Shown here in pieces: positions 8,265-18,075 of a stretch of 19,230 nucleotides of DNA (positions within the stretch are counted from its first letter, which is position 1; the number at the start of each line of letters is the position of its first letter). The DNA lies in NCBI RefSeq assembly GCF_000003605.2, contig NW_003116448.1, positions 47,321-66,550 on the forward strand. The letters are read 5' to 3'. Under the pieces are notes generated by a model that saw nothing but the letters and a program-made list of their open reading frames with translations, did no database searches and was not told the origin of the DNA. The stretch comes from Saccoglossus kowalevskii. Lineage: Eukaryota > Hemichordata > Enteropneusta > Harrimaniidae. Position numbers and translations under genes: made by a program.

Positions 8265-9600
8265 TTCAAATATGATGTACTTTGTGAAAATACAGACATT
8301 TAGACACACCAAATTAGATAGCAGTTTGTCTGTCCTATAGCTTCACTAGAACTGTACTAAAAATTGCACCTTCAAACATCAAACCAGGTGATAAGCAAGT
8401 ATTTGGGCAGAATATCTATGTCATATTCACTCTGTTAGAAGCACATTTCCAATAGATCCGCATAAAAACCAAAAATTGCATGCAGAATCATAAAAATATA
8501 TGTAAATTTGACCATTGACTCAAATTCCTGGTTATTATGAAGGCCTTAATTCTCACATATACTCAAGGCTTAGTTTCTATAATTTATTATTCAAACTTAT
8601 AATAATTGTCAAATAATAATTTCCAGTAAATTTGCATATTATTCAATACCTATTTAAACATGTTGTAAAGCTTGTTGGCATGTGTAGATTAACTGTGGGC
8701 TAGATTGCTCTGTAAACATTCCATATCAGTGGACTGAACCAAGTTTTGTTTATAAGTTGTGTTGGGACAAAGCTCTTAGGCATTTGCTAAGAGGTCAAAA
8801 ATGTTTCAAAAACATTTCACACATGACAATGAATGCAAGCATTGACATTGGTTCTGGAGAAAAAATTGACTGATGAGGTTCTAGATCTGTAACACTTCCT
8901 GTTCTGCAATCTGCATGTTCTAAATTTGCTTTGGTATTGTTTTATAACCATAGAACTAATGTGTATACCTTCCTACCGGTAGTTACTGTACTGAGTAATC
9001 ATAGTTAAAACTGAAACACATCAAAATTTCAAAGTGTGATTTGAGTTAGCAGGATTGTCATAATTACAATATCATATTCAAAAATTGATTAACAAATCCT
9101 TGATTTATTATGATCATTTTTCGGTGTCCAGCCTTATTGATTGAACTCTGAATAACCAAACGTATAAACACATAGTTACAAATACTGCCATAATTCCTTA
9201 ATATGTAGCAACGCATATTTGCATTTATACTGTGTGAACTAAGTTGCTCTTCTTGTGCTGTTTATTTTGACCTATGCCCAGAGTCTTTTGTCTGGGTCAT
9301 TGGCTGAGCTACAGTAACCTCCGGTGACAGGGTGCCTTAACTTTCTTTAAACCACAGACTATCCGGCATTAATTGCACATACAATGCTTGTCTGAATGCA
9401 TGAATATACTATTCATTTGTAAGATGAATGATGTTTTTTAATTGTCTCCATTTTGATTTGTTTGTTTCTCCCATTTTCATTCTTCAATCAAACTTCATGA
9501 TCTAGGTGATCATCGAATTGATAGACTTACTAAATGCAGAAAAGTTTATCTGAAGAAAAGGTTGCAATGTTCGCCTGAGGTTGTTTTGGTTAGTATCATT
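8265..9600. other. AT-rich non-coding stretch
   Basis: No gene, exon or element is supportable. TACCGGTA occurs once, at about 8974. A weak inverted repeat lies near 9280-9300 (CCCAGA and TCTGGG). Confidence 0.5.
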
Positions 9601-9673
9601 GCATATAAATAGACTATTGTATTGTATAAGCCCTTTTGCCTCACAATTGTATGTTTCTAGTGTCTATTGGTTA

Positions 9674-9738
9674 GAGTATGTTTGAATAATGCACTCTAGA
9701 ACTTGTATCATATGCACTATCCATTGCGCCATGGAGTC
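9674..9738 (-). mobile_element. tRNA-derived relic (Arg-type A and B boxes), likely SINE head
   Basis: The minus strand from 9738 begins GACTCCATGGCGCAATGGAT, very close to the 5' end of animal tRNA-Arg genes. It includes an A box (TGGCGCAATGG) and a D stem that still pairs (GCGC with GTGC through one G-T pair). A weakened B box, TATTCAAACA, falls 51-60 bases from the start, where a tRNA B box should be. No anticodon stem can be drawn and the 3' acceptor strand is missing, so this is not a working tRNA. A tRNA-derived SINE head or a tRNA pseudogene fits best. If a SINE, its body would run to lower coordinates, where a short ATTGT repeat lies near 9620. Confidence 0.5.
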
Positions 9739-9744
9739 ACTGCA

Positions 9745-10316
9745 TGCTGTCTACTTCGTATGCAAGACATAGAAATTACAGCATTGTCAGTTACTCCATG
9801 TTTGGACAATTCCTGTAACTGCCAGTTGTACAGTTGTGTTGTATTTAGAGATTACCGGTAAACTAATGTTTATAAAGGATTCGTTCATTATCTAATTAGC
9901 ATGCAATGATATGTATGTACTTTAGGGATTTTGTTGAAAAAGAAATTGAAATATAATAGAAACTTTGTTAGTAGTGAAGAACGAGCAAAAAATAAAAATG
10001 ACAGTTAATATGAAAGTAACACGAAAAAAATTTGAAATGAAAATAAGCAAATGCAAAAATAAATGAAAGTAGTAATTATTTTATTAAACAACAATAACAA
10101 TAAAAATGTCTTCTAGAACTGATTTAAAATAGACAAAAACTTTTTAGTAGACAAGATAGATTAATGTCAACTGTGATATAGAAAATATTAAAACAAATAA
10201 AAATGAATGAATGAGTAGAAATCCTACAGTTAGACAGCCTGTAGCCAAAACAGTAAACAATTTTAAAAAATCTGCATAAGAATCTTCCCAGTAAAATTAG
10301 TGGAAAGTTTATTTTA
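9745..10316. other. A-rich non-coding stretch
   Basis: The plus strand is notably A-rich at 9940-10230 (many AAAAA and AATAAA-like runs). TACCGGTA occurs at 9854. No gene or element ends are recognised. Confidence 0.5.
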
Positions 10317-10329
10317 GCACAGGGATGTA

Positions 10330-10440
10330 TGGAAAGGATATTAGCGCCCCCAACGCCCTCTATAGTTCAATTTTCTATCCCACAATCCTTTGCAAAATCC
10401 AATATGGAGTTACTAGCAGCACATTTCTTCCCTATACCCG
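10330..10440 (+). promoter_or_regulatory. Promoter-like patch with a possible short first exon
   Basis: A local rise in GC (GCGCCCCCAACGCCCTC at about 10345) is followed by TCCCACAATCCTTTGC at 10378-10393. This resembles the TCCCA-AATGC--TGC core of the ZNF143/THAP11-type promoter motif, with mismatches. An ATG at 10404 in CCAATATGG opens a frame of 32 codons beginning MELLAAHFFPIP. A weak donor, G-GTAATC, sits at 10441. The combination resembles a compact animal promoter and first coding exon. No protein family is recognisable, and it could equally be part of a dispersed repeat. Confidence 0.2.
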
Positions 10441-10498
10441 GTAATCATAGAACTAACATGACTGAAAAATTTATATTCTTATCCAATTTGAGTGCTTC

Positions 10499-10690
10499 TT
10501 AGCCTGCGCTAACTGTTGTCCTGCTCATACCAAAATGAATAGTTATGAATAATAATAGAAAATTTTCCAAAATGGCATTGTCGGTAATTTTCCGAAATGG
10601 CATTGTCGGTAATTTTCCGAAATGGCATTGCCGGTTTGGGGGCTTAACCTGAGCTAAGCATTCGCCCAAACTTTGTTAGCCTGTGCTTAG
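10499..10690. repeat. Pair of TTAGCCTG direct repeats flanking the 25-bp repeat
   Basis: TTAGCCTGCGCTAAC at 10499-10513 and TTAGCCTGTGCTTAG at 10676-10690 are near-identical direct repeats on either side of the 3 x 25-bp tandem. This could be the remnant of a small composite element. No terminal inverted repeats were found. Confidence 0.3.
10561..10635. repeat. 25-bp tandem repeat, three units
   Basis: Units start at 10561, 10586 and 10611, with core AATTTTCCGAAATGGCATTG followed by TCGGT or CCGGT. The first unit has CCAAAA for CCGAAA and the last has CCGGT. The copies are otherwise identical, so the expansion is recent. Confidence 0.9.
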
Positions 10691-11762
10691 GATCTAGACA
10701 GGGTATAAAAAACGGATCAGATTAACAAGTACTGTGCTCGCTCACATTTTTTTTACAAGGGCTAGTATTTTTTTACTGCTAAGCCCATGATGAGGAGCTA
10801 TGCACGAAAACAACTAACATAGCATACTTAGTAACTTATTTTGTCCCTCTTGCTAACTTTAATAATTGACAAAAATATTCATCGTTCCTCAGTAAAAAGA
10901 CTTTTTTGTAATGTATTTAGTCAAGAAGAGTTACAGCATATTCTAGATGACATTTTCGGTAGAAGCTGTATTTAAAAGTTTTTAATTAATTGCAATCTAT
11001 ACATCAAACATGATATACTTGTACTTATGCAACCATATGCACTTTAGTAAACATCATATAAATCATCATTCATTCATATTAGCGGGAATCATTGACCTCT
11101 ATCTTACATTCTGGTTGGAATGTTACTTGTAATTTTAAATGCTAATGTTAAGATCAAAATTTTCAATTTTAGCTTTTTCTATGATTAAATTATGCAAGTA
11201 TATTTGTATCTAGTGTTGGGTATGCGCCAAGTACGTCTGTTATTAATTTTGGTAGTAAAAGGGTTACAGTTGGAATGCTGAAAGCCTCGACTTCTTTTGA
11301 CATCTGTGAGTTTAATTAGGTTTGCCTCTCATGTGTGTATAAAAATATCTGTTGCAGGTCACCATATGATGGAACTTTTCATCTAAACATCCGATTTTAT
11401 TTATGAATCTTGAATGCAAAATGCAGCTGGCTATATCTTTTCGAGGGGTTGGTTCATTAACACGCTGGTCAAGGGGGTGCTTTGGTAAGACTGAACTAAT
11501 AAACTAGGGATAGCTGCGAAAGATTTCAGTGCGATCTGTTTAAAAATAAACCTTGATGCCATGTACGTTTTTCCTGCACACAATTTTGCAGATTGTGTTT
11601 TTTTATATAGAAATTTGTATGTGCAAATATTAAAAAATAAATTTGCTTTGTAATACCACGCCATGTTTTATGTTCCAACCCTAATTGAAATTACGCGCAT
11701 AAATCTCAACTATGACTCACACTGCATAGATGATGTAATTAATATTCATAATAGAGATTCTA
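10691..11762. other. Non-coding stretch
   Basis: No gene is supported. A CAGGG at 10699 could be a hAT-like element end, but no matching CCCTG partner was seen. The 77-codon minus frame at 11431-11664 shows no domain. A weak acceptor at 11358 (TATCTGTTGCAG) has no open exon after it. Confidence 0.45.
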
Positions 11763-11912
11763 ATGAGCATCTGTTACTGTATGGAGGTAGTGTTGAATGA
11801 GTCACTGGCAGCTGATCAAGTGACTAGCATCATGCATCTCTCTGTAAGTAGTATTTTCAATATCCATCAAGTTGAAGTACCACTACTAGCACAACCTATA
11901 AATTATGATTAA
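11763..11912 (+). CDS. Unassigned 49-codon ORF, possibly chance
   Basis: An ATG at 11763 opens a frame of 49 codons ending at TAA 11910-11912. It begins MSICYCMEVVLNESLAADQV and shows no recognisable domain, signal peptide or membrane segment. A consensus donor, GTAAGTAG, lies inside at 11844, so the left part (from 11763 or 11781) could instead be a first exon ending in phase 0. The stop codon lies in the TTAA target of the adjacent piggyBac-like element. The ORF is short enough to be accidental. Confidence 0.12.
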   Translation: MSICYCMEVVLNESLAADQVTSIMHLSVSSIFNIHQVEVPLLAQPINYD

Positions 11913-12071
11913 CCCTTTGAATGCCACAGTCAAATTTCATAAATTTTCCCAAAATAAAAAGAAAATCATATTTTTTTTCAATTTTTTTATCACAGCCATT
12001 ATGTTAATCATTATGTTCATTTGGTCAGAAATGCACATAAATGGGAAAAATTATGCTACTCGAAGGGTTAA
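11909..12071. mobile_element. piggyBac-like MITE with TTAA target duplication
   Basis: TTAA at 11909-11912 is followed by CCCTTTGA. At the other end TCGAAGGG runs into TTAA at 12068-12071. The ends are inverted repeats (7 of 8 matching) next to duplicated TTAA, the hallmark of piggyBac-superfamily insertions, whose ends commonly start CCC. The 163-bp total is non-coding, with a long T/A-rich middle. An 84-codon frame across it is a by-product. Confidence 0.65.
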
Positions 12072-13250
12072 AACTGATCACATTATTAAAGTGGAATTTT
12101 TTTCAGTCAGATATTTTATAGCCAATCTTGCTGCGGAAAATTGTAGTTGTTCACTATAGTTTTACATTACAGAAAATAATCCTGTTTCATTGGGTCTAGA
12201 ATTCCCATATGTCTTGGGGCATTTGTTAAAAATATATGAACATGCTGATACACAATTTTAGGAAATAATTGCTGACTGCGTATGATTTAATTGGGTACTT
12301 ATAGTATCACGTCCTTGGATGTTGATTATCATATCTAATATTTAACTTATAACAGATCAAACTCTCATTTTGTTTGCACAACAAAAGCTCCTTTATATAA
12401 ACTGCAAGTACAGAGTGTGTCTGAATATTTGTGGTTTTCAGGAACTACAAGCAAAATTTTTGCTATGGCATGTTTTTTTTTTAATGAGCGCAGTTTGGAG
12501 CTTTGAAGTATGTAAGTGATTAAATGTGTAATATGAAGTAATCTGTCACCCTGGCTAATTAACACTGTCATTCACTGGACGTAAGCAGCATGAAAACACA
12601 AATTTTATTCCATGATTTGAACTTGTTGTTTATATAGGGAAGTCCAGTCAGCAATCTGATGACCATCTCCCATTAAGCCGTTTTCTTTGAGTGAGTTTTT
12701 ACAACCCACAGAAATCCGGTACATTTCACAGCAAGGAATTCATTCTTTTACCTGCACTGGGGACAAGGACATCACATGTGGCCACAGTATGATGTCTTTG
12801 CCACCTGGACAGCACTAGAAATGCTGCAAACCTGGCACTTTGACAGAAATTACTCTCTTGTTAACAGTACAGTGTGTAACAACCCCATAGATCGAACCAG
12901 AGGGCTGTCCTTGTTGCTAAGTGGACAAATAAACTGTCCCTGTTGCTAGGTGGACACCATTATGCCAATTTTCCATGATCTAGTCATTAATGACTCAAAA
13001 ACATTAATGCTGAAAGTTTTCAAAGGTAGTATTGCATTAAAATTACTACTATTAAAGTCAAAAATAATTTTTGTTTTATGTTATACTGTAATATTGATGA
13101 AAAAGAGCACAAATAATCATGTGTGTATCGGTAATTCTACAGTGTGCAATGGGTGAATTAAAATTACTTAACCTGTTATAAAGTTTCTTCATAGTTTTTT
13201 GCTATCTACTCATGCATTTGACTTTCGCATTTGTGTGAATTTTATGTTTA
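12072..13250. other. Non-coding stretch with a GC-richer middle
   Basis: No gene is supported. The part from about 12620 to 12960 has a higher GC content than its surroundings, but all frames are interrupted and I recognise no repeat family. It contains the 29-bp tandem duplication listed separately. A GGTTCGATC on the minus strand at about 12888-12896 resembles a tRNA B box, but no T stem or A box supports it. Confidence 0.4.
12905..12962. repeat. 29-bp tandem duplication
   Basis: CTGTCCTTGTTGCTAAGTGG at 12905 recurs as CTGTCCCTGTTGCTAGGTGG at 12934, a step of 29 bases with few differences. It carries no coding frame. Confidence 0.8.
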
Positions 13251-14222
13251 GTATCGTTGCTGGGTACCCATAGTATCGTTGCTGGGTATCCATAGTATCG
13301 TTGCTGGGTACCCATAGTATCGTTGCTGGGTACCCATAGTATCGTTGCTGGGTACCCATAGTATCGTTGCTGGGTACCCATAGTATCGTTGCTGGGTACC
13401 CATAGTATCGTTGCTGGGTACCCATAGTATCGTTGCTGGGTACCCATAGTATCTTTGCTGGGTACCCATAGTATCGTTGCTGGGTACCCATAGTATCGTT
13501 GCTGGGTACCCATAGTATCGTTGCTGGGTACCCATAGTATCGTTGCTGGGTACCCATAGCATCGTTGCTGGGTACCCATAGTATTGTTGCTGGGTACCCA
13601 TAGTATTGTTGCTGGGTACCCATAGTATCCTTGCTGGGTATACCCATAGAATCGTTGCTTGGACCCATAGTATCGTTGCTGGGTACCCATAGTATTGTTG
13701 CTGGGACCCATAGTATCGTTGCTGGGTACCCATAGTATCCTTGCTGGGTACCCATAGTATCGTTGCTGGGTACCCATAGTATTGTTGCTGGGTACCCATA
13801 GTATCCTTGCTGGGTATACCCATAGAATCGTTGCTTGGACCCATAGTATCGTTGCTGGGCACCCATAGTATCGTTGCTGGGCACCCATAGTATCGTTGCT
13901 GGGTACCCATAGTATTGTTGCTGGGTACCCATAGTATTGTTGCTGGGTACCCATAGTATCGTTGCTGGGTACCCATAGTATTGTTGCTGGGTACCCATAG
14001 TATTGTTGCTGGGTACCCATAGTATCCTTGCTGGGTATACCCATAGAATCGTTGCTTGGACCCATAGTATCGTTGCTGGGTACCCATAGTATCGTTGCTG
14101 AGTACCCATAGTATCCTTGCTGGGTATACCCATAGAATCGTTGCTTGGACCCATAGTATCGTTGCTGAGACCCATATATTATCTTTGCTGGGGACTCGTA
14201 GTATTGTTCCTTGGAACCCATA
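13251..14222. repeat. 22-bp satellite array, about 44 units, with higher-order structure
   Basis: The unit starts GTATCGTTGC and ends with the dyad TGGGTACCCA plus TA, 22 bases in all. Units 1-14 (13251-13558) are almost identical. Beyond that, variants appear: GTATTG, GTATCC, a 24-base form with centre GGGTATACCC, and a 21-base form with GAATCG and TTGGACCCA. The 24- and 21-base forms always occur as an adjacent pair, at 13625, 13801, 14022 and 14111. A 111-bp block (13581-13691) is repeated identically at 13978-14088. The last units (14156-14222) are degenerate, marking the old edge. All three minus-strand frames stay open through the array (up to 368 codons), because the unit has no stop on that strand and 22 is not a multiple of three. 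The resulting 22-residue peptide repeat (for example YYGYPATILWVP) is not a known protein. Confidence 0.95.
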
Positions 14223-14736
14223 AAATGAGAATAGGAGCACAAAATAGTCAGCAATGACTTGCGGCAAGATAAAAGTGAATTGACTGATAAGTCAGTGAAA
14301 AACACCAAGCTAGTTTACTCTCTATTTTATAAAGCTTGTGAATCTTCTCTCTTATCAATTTTGCATCATTTGTATTTGTCTCATTTGTCCCATGTAATAT
14401 TATAGTGTTTTGAACATAATTGATTCAATGGTTTTAAAAAAGATTGCAAAATAAAGAGAAAAAAAAATAAGGAAAATTGACAATGAGAATAGAAAATGCT
14501 TGGCTGACAAAGTTCAATTTGAGTTCTTATTTTGAACAGCTCCCTGACACTGCTGTCACATAACAATAGGAACTGTATATCAAAGAACAACATTGTATGG
14601 TCCTGACGATAACAGAGTTGACAGACACATTTTAATGTTGGGCCTTGTCAAGAAAAAAAAATGTAAAGATGTCTTTGTGTTAAACAGGTTTTACGGCGGG
14701 CGCAAAAATAAACTGATATGATTGGTTATGCGATTA

Positions 14737-14802
14737 GGGGCTTTACAATTCCCCATTAAAAAGTTTGGCTGGTTTTCTATACTTTATTGTACTTAAAGCC
14801 CC
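14737..14802. repeat. 9-bp inverted repeat enclosing 48 bp
   Basis: GGGGCTTTA at 14737-14745 and TAAAGCCCC at 14794-14802 are perfect inverted copies. The arms are short and no target duplication is evident, so this may be a fold-back remnant or chance. Confidence 0.35.
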
Positions 14803-15726
14803 ATGTCAGATATTTAAACTGATTTTCAAAACTACTTTGTCTTTCAAATTTGAAATATGTATACCATAGAACTGCCTTAGCAGTGTTTGTTATGACTTTG
14901 CATTCAAATGTTGTAAATTTGCATATTGACAAGATATTTGATTGAGGTACATGTATTCAAATTTGAAATTAAATTGCTCATTTTTAATCGAATAATAATT
15001 CATTGTGTTCTAAGTGTGAACATACATACGTGTAGGATTACAAAATTCACTATTTTAATATTTCATACAATTCCTTGGTTCAGTATAATAATTAATAACA
15101 CCCCAGTAAAATGATCTGCAATTAAAAGGATCCTGTCATCTTGTGTTCACTGTCGCATTGTGTTGTTTTGTTTAACAAATGACGTAAATATGGTGGACAC
15201 CAGCCAATTAGCTTGTTGTATATTTTTATTTTTACTGTTTTTATATTGGTTTTTGTATGCACATTGCAACTTGAAAACATTTGAAATAATTTATCTATTT
15301 AACCTGACAAGAATATATCCCCAAATATCAATATTGACAGAAGAAATGCATTTTTAAAAAGTTTAAAGTTTACTTATTATTAATAATTTATTATATCTTC
15401 TTCAATCATACATGTAATAGATATGCAAATAATCTGCCTAATGATTATTTGTTAAAGCATCATAGTCCCTGTTCCATATGGCATGTATACAATGGATTCT
15501 GTGCAATGTATAAAACACATGTAAAATACATTGTATGTTTACTCTGAATTTGACTACTCTGCTGGTCATGCTTTAATATTAGGAGTAATGATACTAAATT
15601 AGTAGAGATGTACTGTAGTCAGGGCTTTTTTTGAAAATGAACTCAGCTGATATTAATACCAGGACATGCATGTATCTGAAATCACCAACCTTAATTATAT
15701 CTAGTCTGTAGTAAACCTTATGACCC

Positions 15727-15741
15727 TTGGCACAGTGCCAA
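15727..15741. promoter_or_regulatory. Perfect NFI-type palindrome
   Basis: TTGGCACAGTGCCAA matches TTGGC-N5-GCCAA exactly, and the whole 15-mer is a palindrome around its central base. It is the second perfect NFI match in the window. Function is inferred from motif only. Confidence 0.4.
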
Positions 15742-16174
15742 CTCAGTGATGTCCTCTGGTCTGAGGTTGTCCAATATGCTTTTTACATTACACTGCATGC
15801 TGATAAGATTAGTTGTTCACAGCAGGCAAACTCTGTTGCATCCACATTTTAAAATTACTTCAGGATGATCATATTTCATATTTTGATCACTTCTACATTT
15901 TTTTTATATATTCATTTTTTTATTGGTCACTTGTTAAACAAAAAGTCTCCAACAGTGTGTGTGAGTTTAAGATTATGCTATGAAAATATGGTTGAAGGTG
16001 AACTTCATTTCAAATTAAAACAACTTTATTAATAGGCCTATGCATGCATGCATGGTGTTTCTCCCATGATGCATCTCAGTTTTTACCTATCTATCTAACT
16101 TGATATTGTGAAAGACGCAAGTATAATGGCATTAAAGATCCGCCTTCAAAAATGTATTTTCATATAAGGGAGAT

Positions 16175-16466
16175 GCACCATGGGAATACTTCATTGCATC
16201 ATGGGAATACTGCATTGTATCACAGGAGTACCACATTGCACCATGGGAGTACTGCATTGTATCATGGGAGTACCATATTGCACCATGGGTTACTGCATTG
16301 TGTCATGGCAGTGCTGCATTGCACCATGGGAGTAATGCATTGCACCATGGGAGTAATGCATTGCACCATAGGAATACTGCATTGCACCATGGGAATACTG
16401 CATTGCACCATGGGAGTAATGCATTTCACCATGGGATAATGCATTGCACCATGGGAGTAATGTCAA
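16175..16466. repeat. 21-bp minisatellite, 14 units, dimeric in part
   Basis: The unit is GCACCATGGGAGTAATGCAT plus T, stepping 21 bases from 16175 (two units are 20 bases long). Each unit carries CCATGG, and many also carry ATGCAT, so two small dyads recur. From 16217 to 16320, units starting GTATC or GTGTC alternate with units starting GCACC, giving a 42-bp higher-order period. The right half (16321 onward) is homogeneous. Because 21 is a multiple of three, open frames of 60-95 codons appear on both strands, with His/Gly/Ser/Asn or Met/Val/Gln/Cys repeats. Two units of 20 bases break any fixed frame, so coding is unlikely. Confidence 0.92.
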
Positions 16467-17570
16467 TATGTACTACATGTCCAGATCTGTTGCCCATTCA
16501 TGGGTTCTGAAATATCTGGATTTTAAGAGCCTATTGTTTCTGTCTGTACATTTATACATATGCCAATACATGAGAACCATAGTTTTCTTGTTCTTATTTT
16601 GAGGCGACTGATTTATTGTGCCTTCCATTTTAAGGGTTCGTAGGCATTTTTTTTTTACAGTTTTGACTTGTTTGAGAATTGAGTGTACCAATTTTTGACA
16701 TGGACTCATTTACAAGGAAGTCTTCTTGTGGAAAAAACAAAGTGCTCCAATAAAAAAAATGATTGAAATAACATTGATGATGATTAGTTCATATATAAGA
16801 TGGCAGATTACTATTAGTATAAAATAGCAAAAAAACAATACGTAGACTATATCAAGTTCCTTCATTTCATGTTTAAAATTTCTTAATCATTTGTGTAAAA
16901 AATTCATACACAGTATTAATAGGATACTTCGCTTGAAAAGTAAAAGTTAGTGACTAATTATATTTCCCATGAGGCATTAGTGTAAGCCCACATATTTTCT
17001 ATTGGTTCATTCACCTACACGTCACAAACAAGCTTTGTAGCTTTTAAATGTCTTTATGTGCAAATCTATTTGTTGGAAACAGAATTCAAAAGTTAATGTA
17101 TTCTCATTCTGTACTAGAGAATAGTAGTATATATCCCATATAAATGGCACTTACATTTCAGTAACATAAGTCAGTGTCCTTGAAACCACTGATGCTATAA
17201 TAGACAGCACACTTCACACACACCCAAACATGAAACTCTTTGATTACTAACAAATCTCCTACCATTCAAATCTCTATTTTGCGATGACAGAATGATGTTG
17301 ATTCTCTATCAGGTTTTTTTATAATATCGGTTTAGAATGTTCTTAAACAAATAATTAGAAAACGTTTGTGATTCACTCTCACTGCCCATCCTGTTTTATA
17401 TATAAATATTCTCTTGCTCAACTAACATGGTTTTGATATTGTTCTGCCGTGACATCTGACCCAATTTCCTGGGGGGGATGTCATTGTTGCCATCGTTACT
17501 ATTGGAAGTAATTCTTTGTGGATGACTTTCTTGTGGAGTTACTAGCAGTTGTATTACATCTGTGTTTAAG
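16467..17570. other. AT-rich non-coding stretch
   Basis: No gene is supported. The 78-codon minus frame at 16473-16709 shows no domain. A minus-strand donor-like GTAAGT lies at 17151-17156 without an accompanying exon. A seven-G run occurs near 17472. Confidence 0.45.
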
Positions 17571-17575
17571 TTCAC

Positions 17576-17600
17576 ACTGATAAAACTTGCGTTTATCAGT
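17576..17600. other. Perfect hairpin with paired GATA sites
   Basis: ACTGATAAA and TTTATCAGT form a 9-bp perfect stem around a 7-base loop. Each arm contains TGATAA, a GATA-factor site, in opposite orientation. The hairpin is too short for a microRNA precursor. Confidence 0.4.
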
Positions 17601-17820
17601 TGTATCTTAAAAGTAAGACTGATTAATTCATCTTGTGTCTTTTTCGTTTTAGCTGTCCTAGTTTGGTTTGTTCTTGTCCTGTAAAATCAACATGTACATT
17701 TTGTTATCACAGTCTAAACTATTAGATTGGGAACTCCATGCTGAGAATAGTCACTTTGAATGAAACAGAATGGAAACAGGACAACCTTATGTCTGATTCT
17801 CTTTTTTTCATTTTTTTTAG

Positions 17821-17907
17821 ATATTCTGGAAGCATGTGTATATTGTAACGAGTAGAAGATTGTCAGACTTTCAGAGATCAGTTCATATTAACTTGCAACT
17901 GTAGGAG
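17821..17907 (+). other. Likely exon, 87 bp, probably non-coding
   Basis: It is preceded by an excellent acceptor: a long pyrimidine tract (CTCTTTTTTTCATTTTTTTT) running into AG at 17820, with a branch-like CTGAT about 24 bases upstream. It is followed immediately by the consensus donor GAG-GTAAGTATTT. All three plus frames contain stops. Frame 1 stays open for 27 codons and meets TAG at 17902, just before the donor. It is therefore best read as a 5'- or 3'-UTR exon or part of a non-coding RNA; a coding end with a downstream 3'-UTR intron is also possible. It implies a plus-strand transcript, and the flanking DNA would be intron. Confidence 0.5.
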
Positions 17908-17932
17908 GTAAGTATTTTATGCTATTCTGTGG

Positions 17933-18075
17933 TATTTTTACAATATTTTATTGTCTCCAGTGGTGTATTTACATTATTTGTTTGTCCTCGGCTTATTTTA
18001 CATTATTCTTTTGTCTTCATTGACCTATTTACTTTATTGTATTGTCTGTGTTAATATTTGGTCTTCGGTGGCTTA
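17933..18075. repeat. Degenerate ~30-bp tandem repeat, five units
   Basis: TATTT-ACATTATT---TTGTCTTC-like units start at about 17933, 17966, 17994, 18026 and 18055, and often end near a GGTGG or GGCT motif. Unit length varies from 28 to 33 bases, and the last is cut short where the neighbouring dispersed-repeat-like segment begins. The copies are old and diverged. Confidence 0.6.

Larger units (their letters stand above)
14223..16174. other. Non-coding stretch
   Basis: No gene is supported. Visible items are an inverted repeat (GGGGCTTTA at 14737 and TAAAGCCCC at 14794), the palindrome TTCAAATTTGAA in two places (near 14842 and 14956), a perfect NFI-type site at 15727, TACATGTA at 14948 and 15409, an ATGCAAAT octamer at 15423, and an (ATGC)n run at 16040-16054. 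The 62-, 65- and 70-codon frames are Ile/Phe/Leu-rich translations of AT-rich DNA. Confidence 0.45.

Noticed and set aside
10697-10760. hAT-like end (CAGGG) at 10699
   Set aside because: No inverted CCCTG partner or 8-bp target duplication was found.
12880-12900. GGTTCGATC on the minus strand as a tRNA B box
   Set aside because: The flanks do not form a T stem and no A box lies at the right spacing.
13202-14308. 368-, 339- and 321-codon minus-strand frames as real genes
   Set aside because: They are translations of the 22-bp array in all three frames, begin and end in unrelated flanks, and match no known protein.
3509-14875. CATAGAACT recurring at about 3509, 8949, 10446 and 14865 as a repeat family
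   Set aside because: The flanking sequences do not align beyond a few bases, so no common element can be supported.
16152-16510. Repeat-protein frames (95, 70 and 60 codons) on both strands
   Set aside because: They come from a 21-bp minisatellite whose unit is a multiple of three; 20-base units break the frame.
10405-17548. 15-base identity TGGAGTTACTAGCAG at 10405 and 17534
   Set aside because: A single shared 15-mer in 19 kb is within chance, and the flanks differ.
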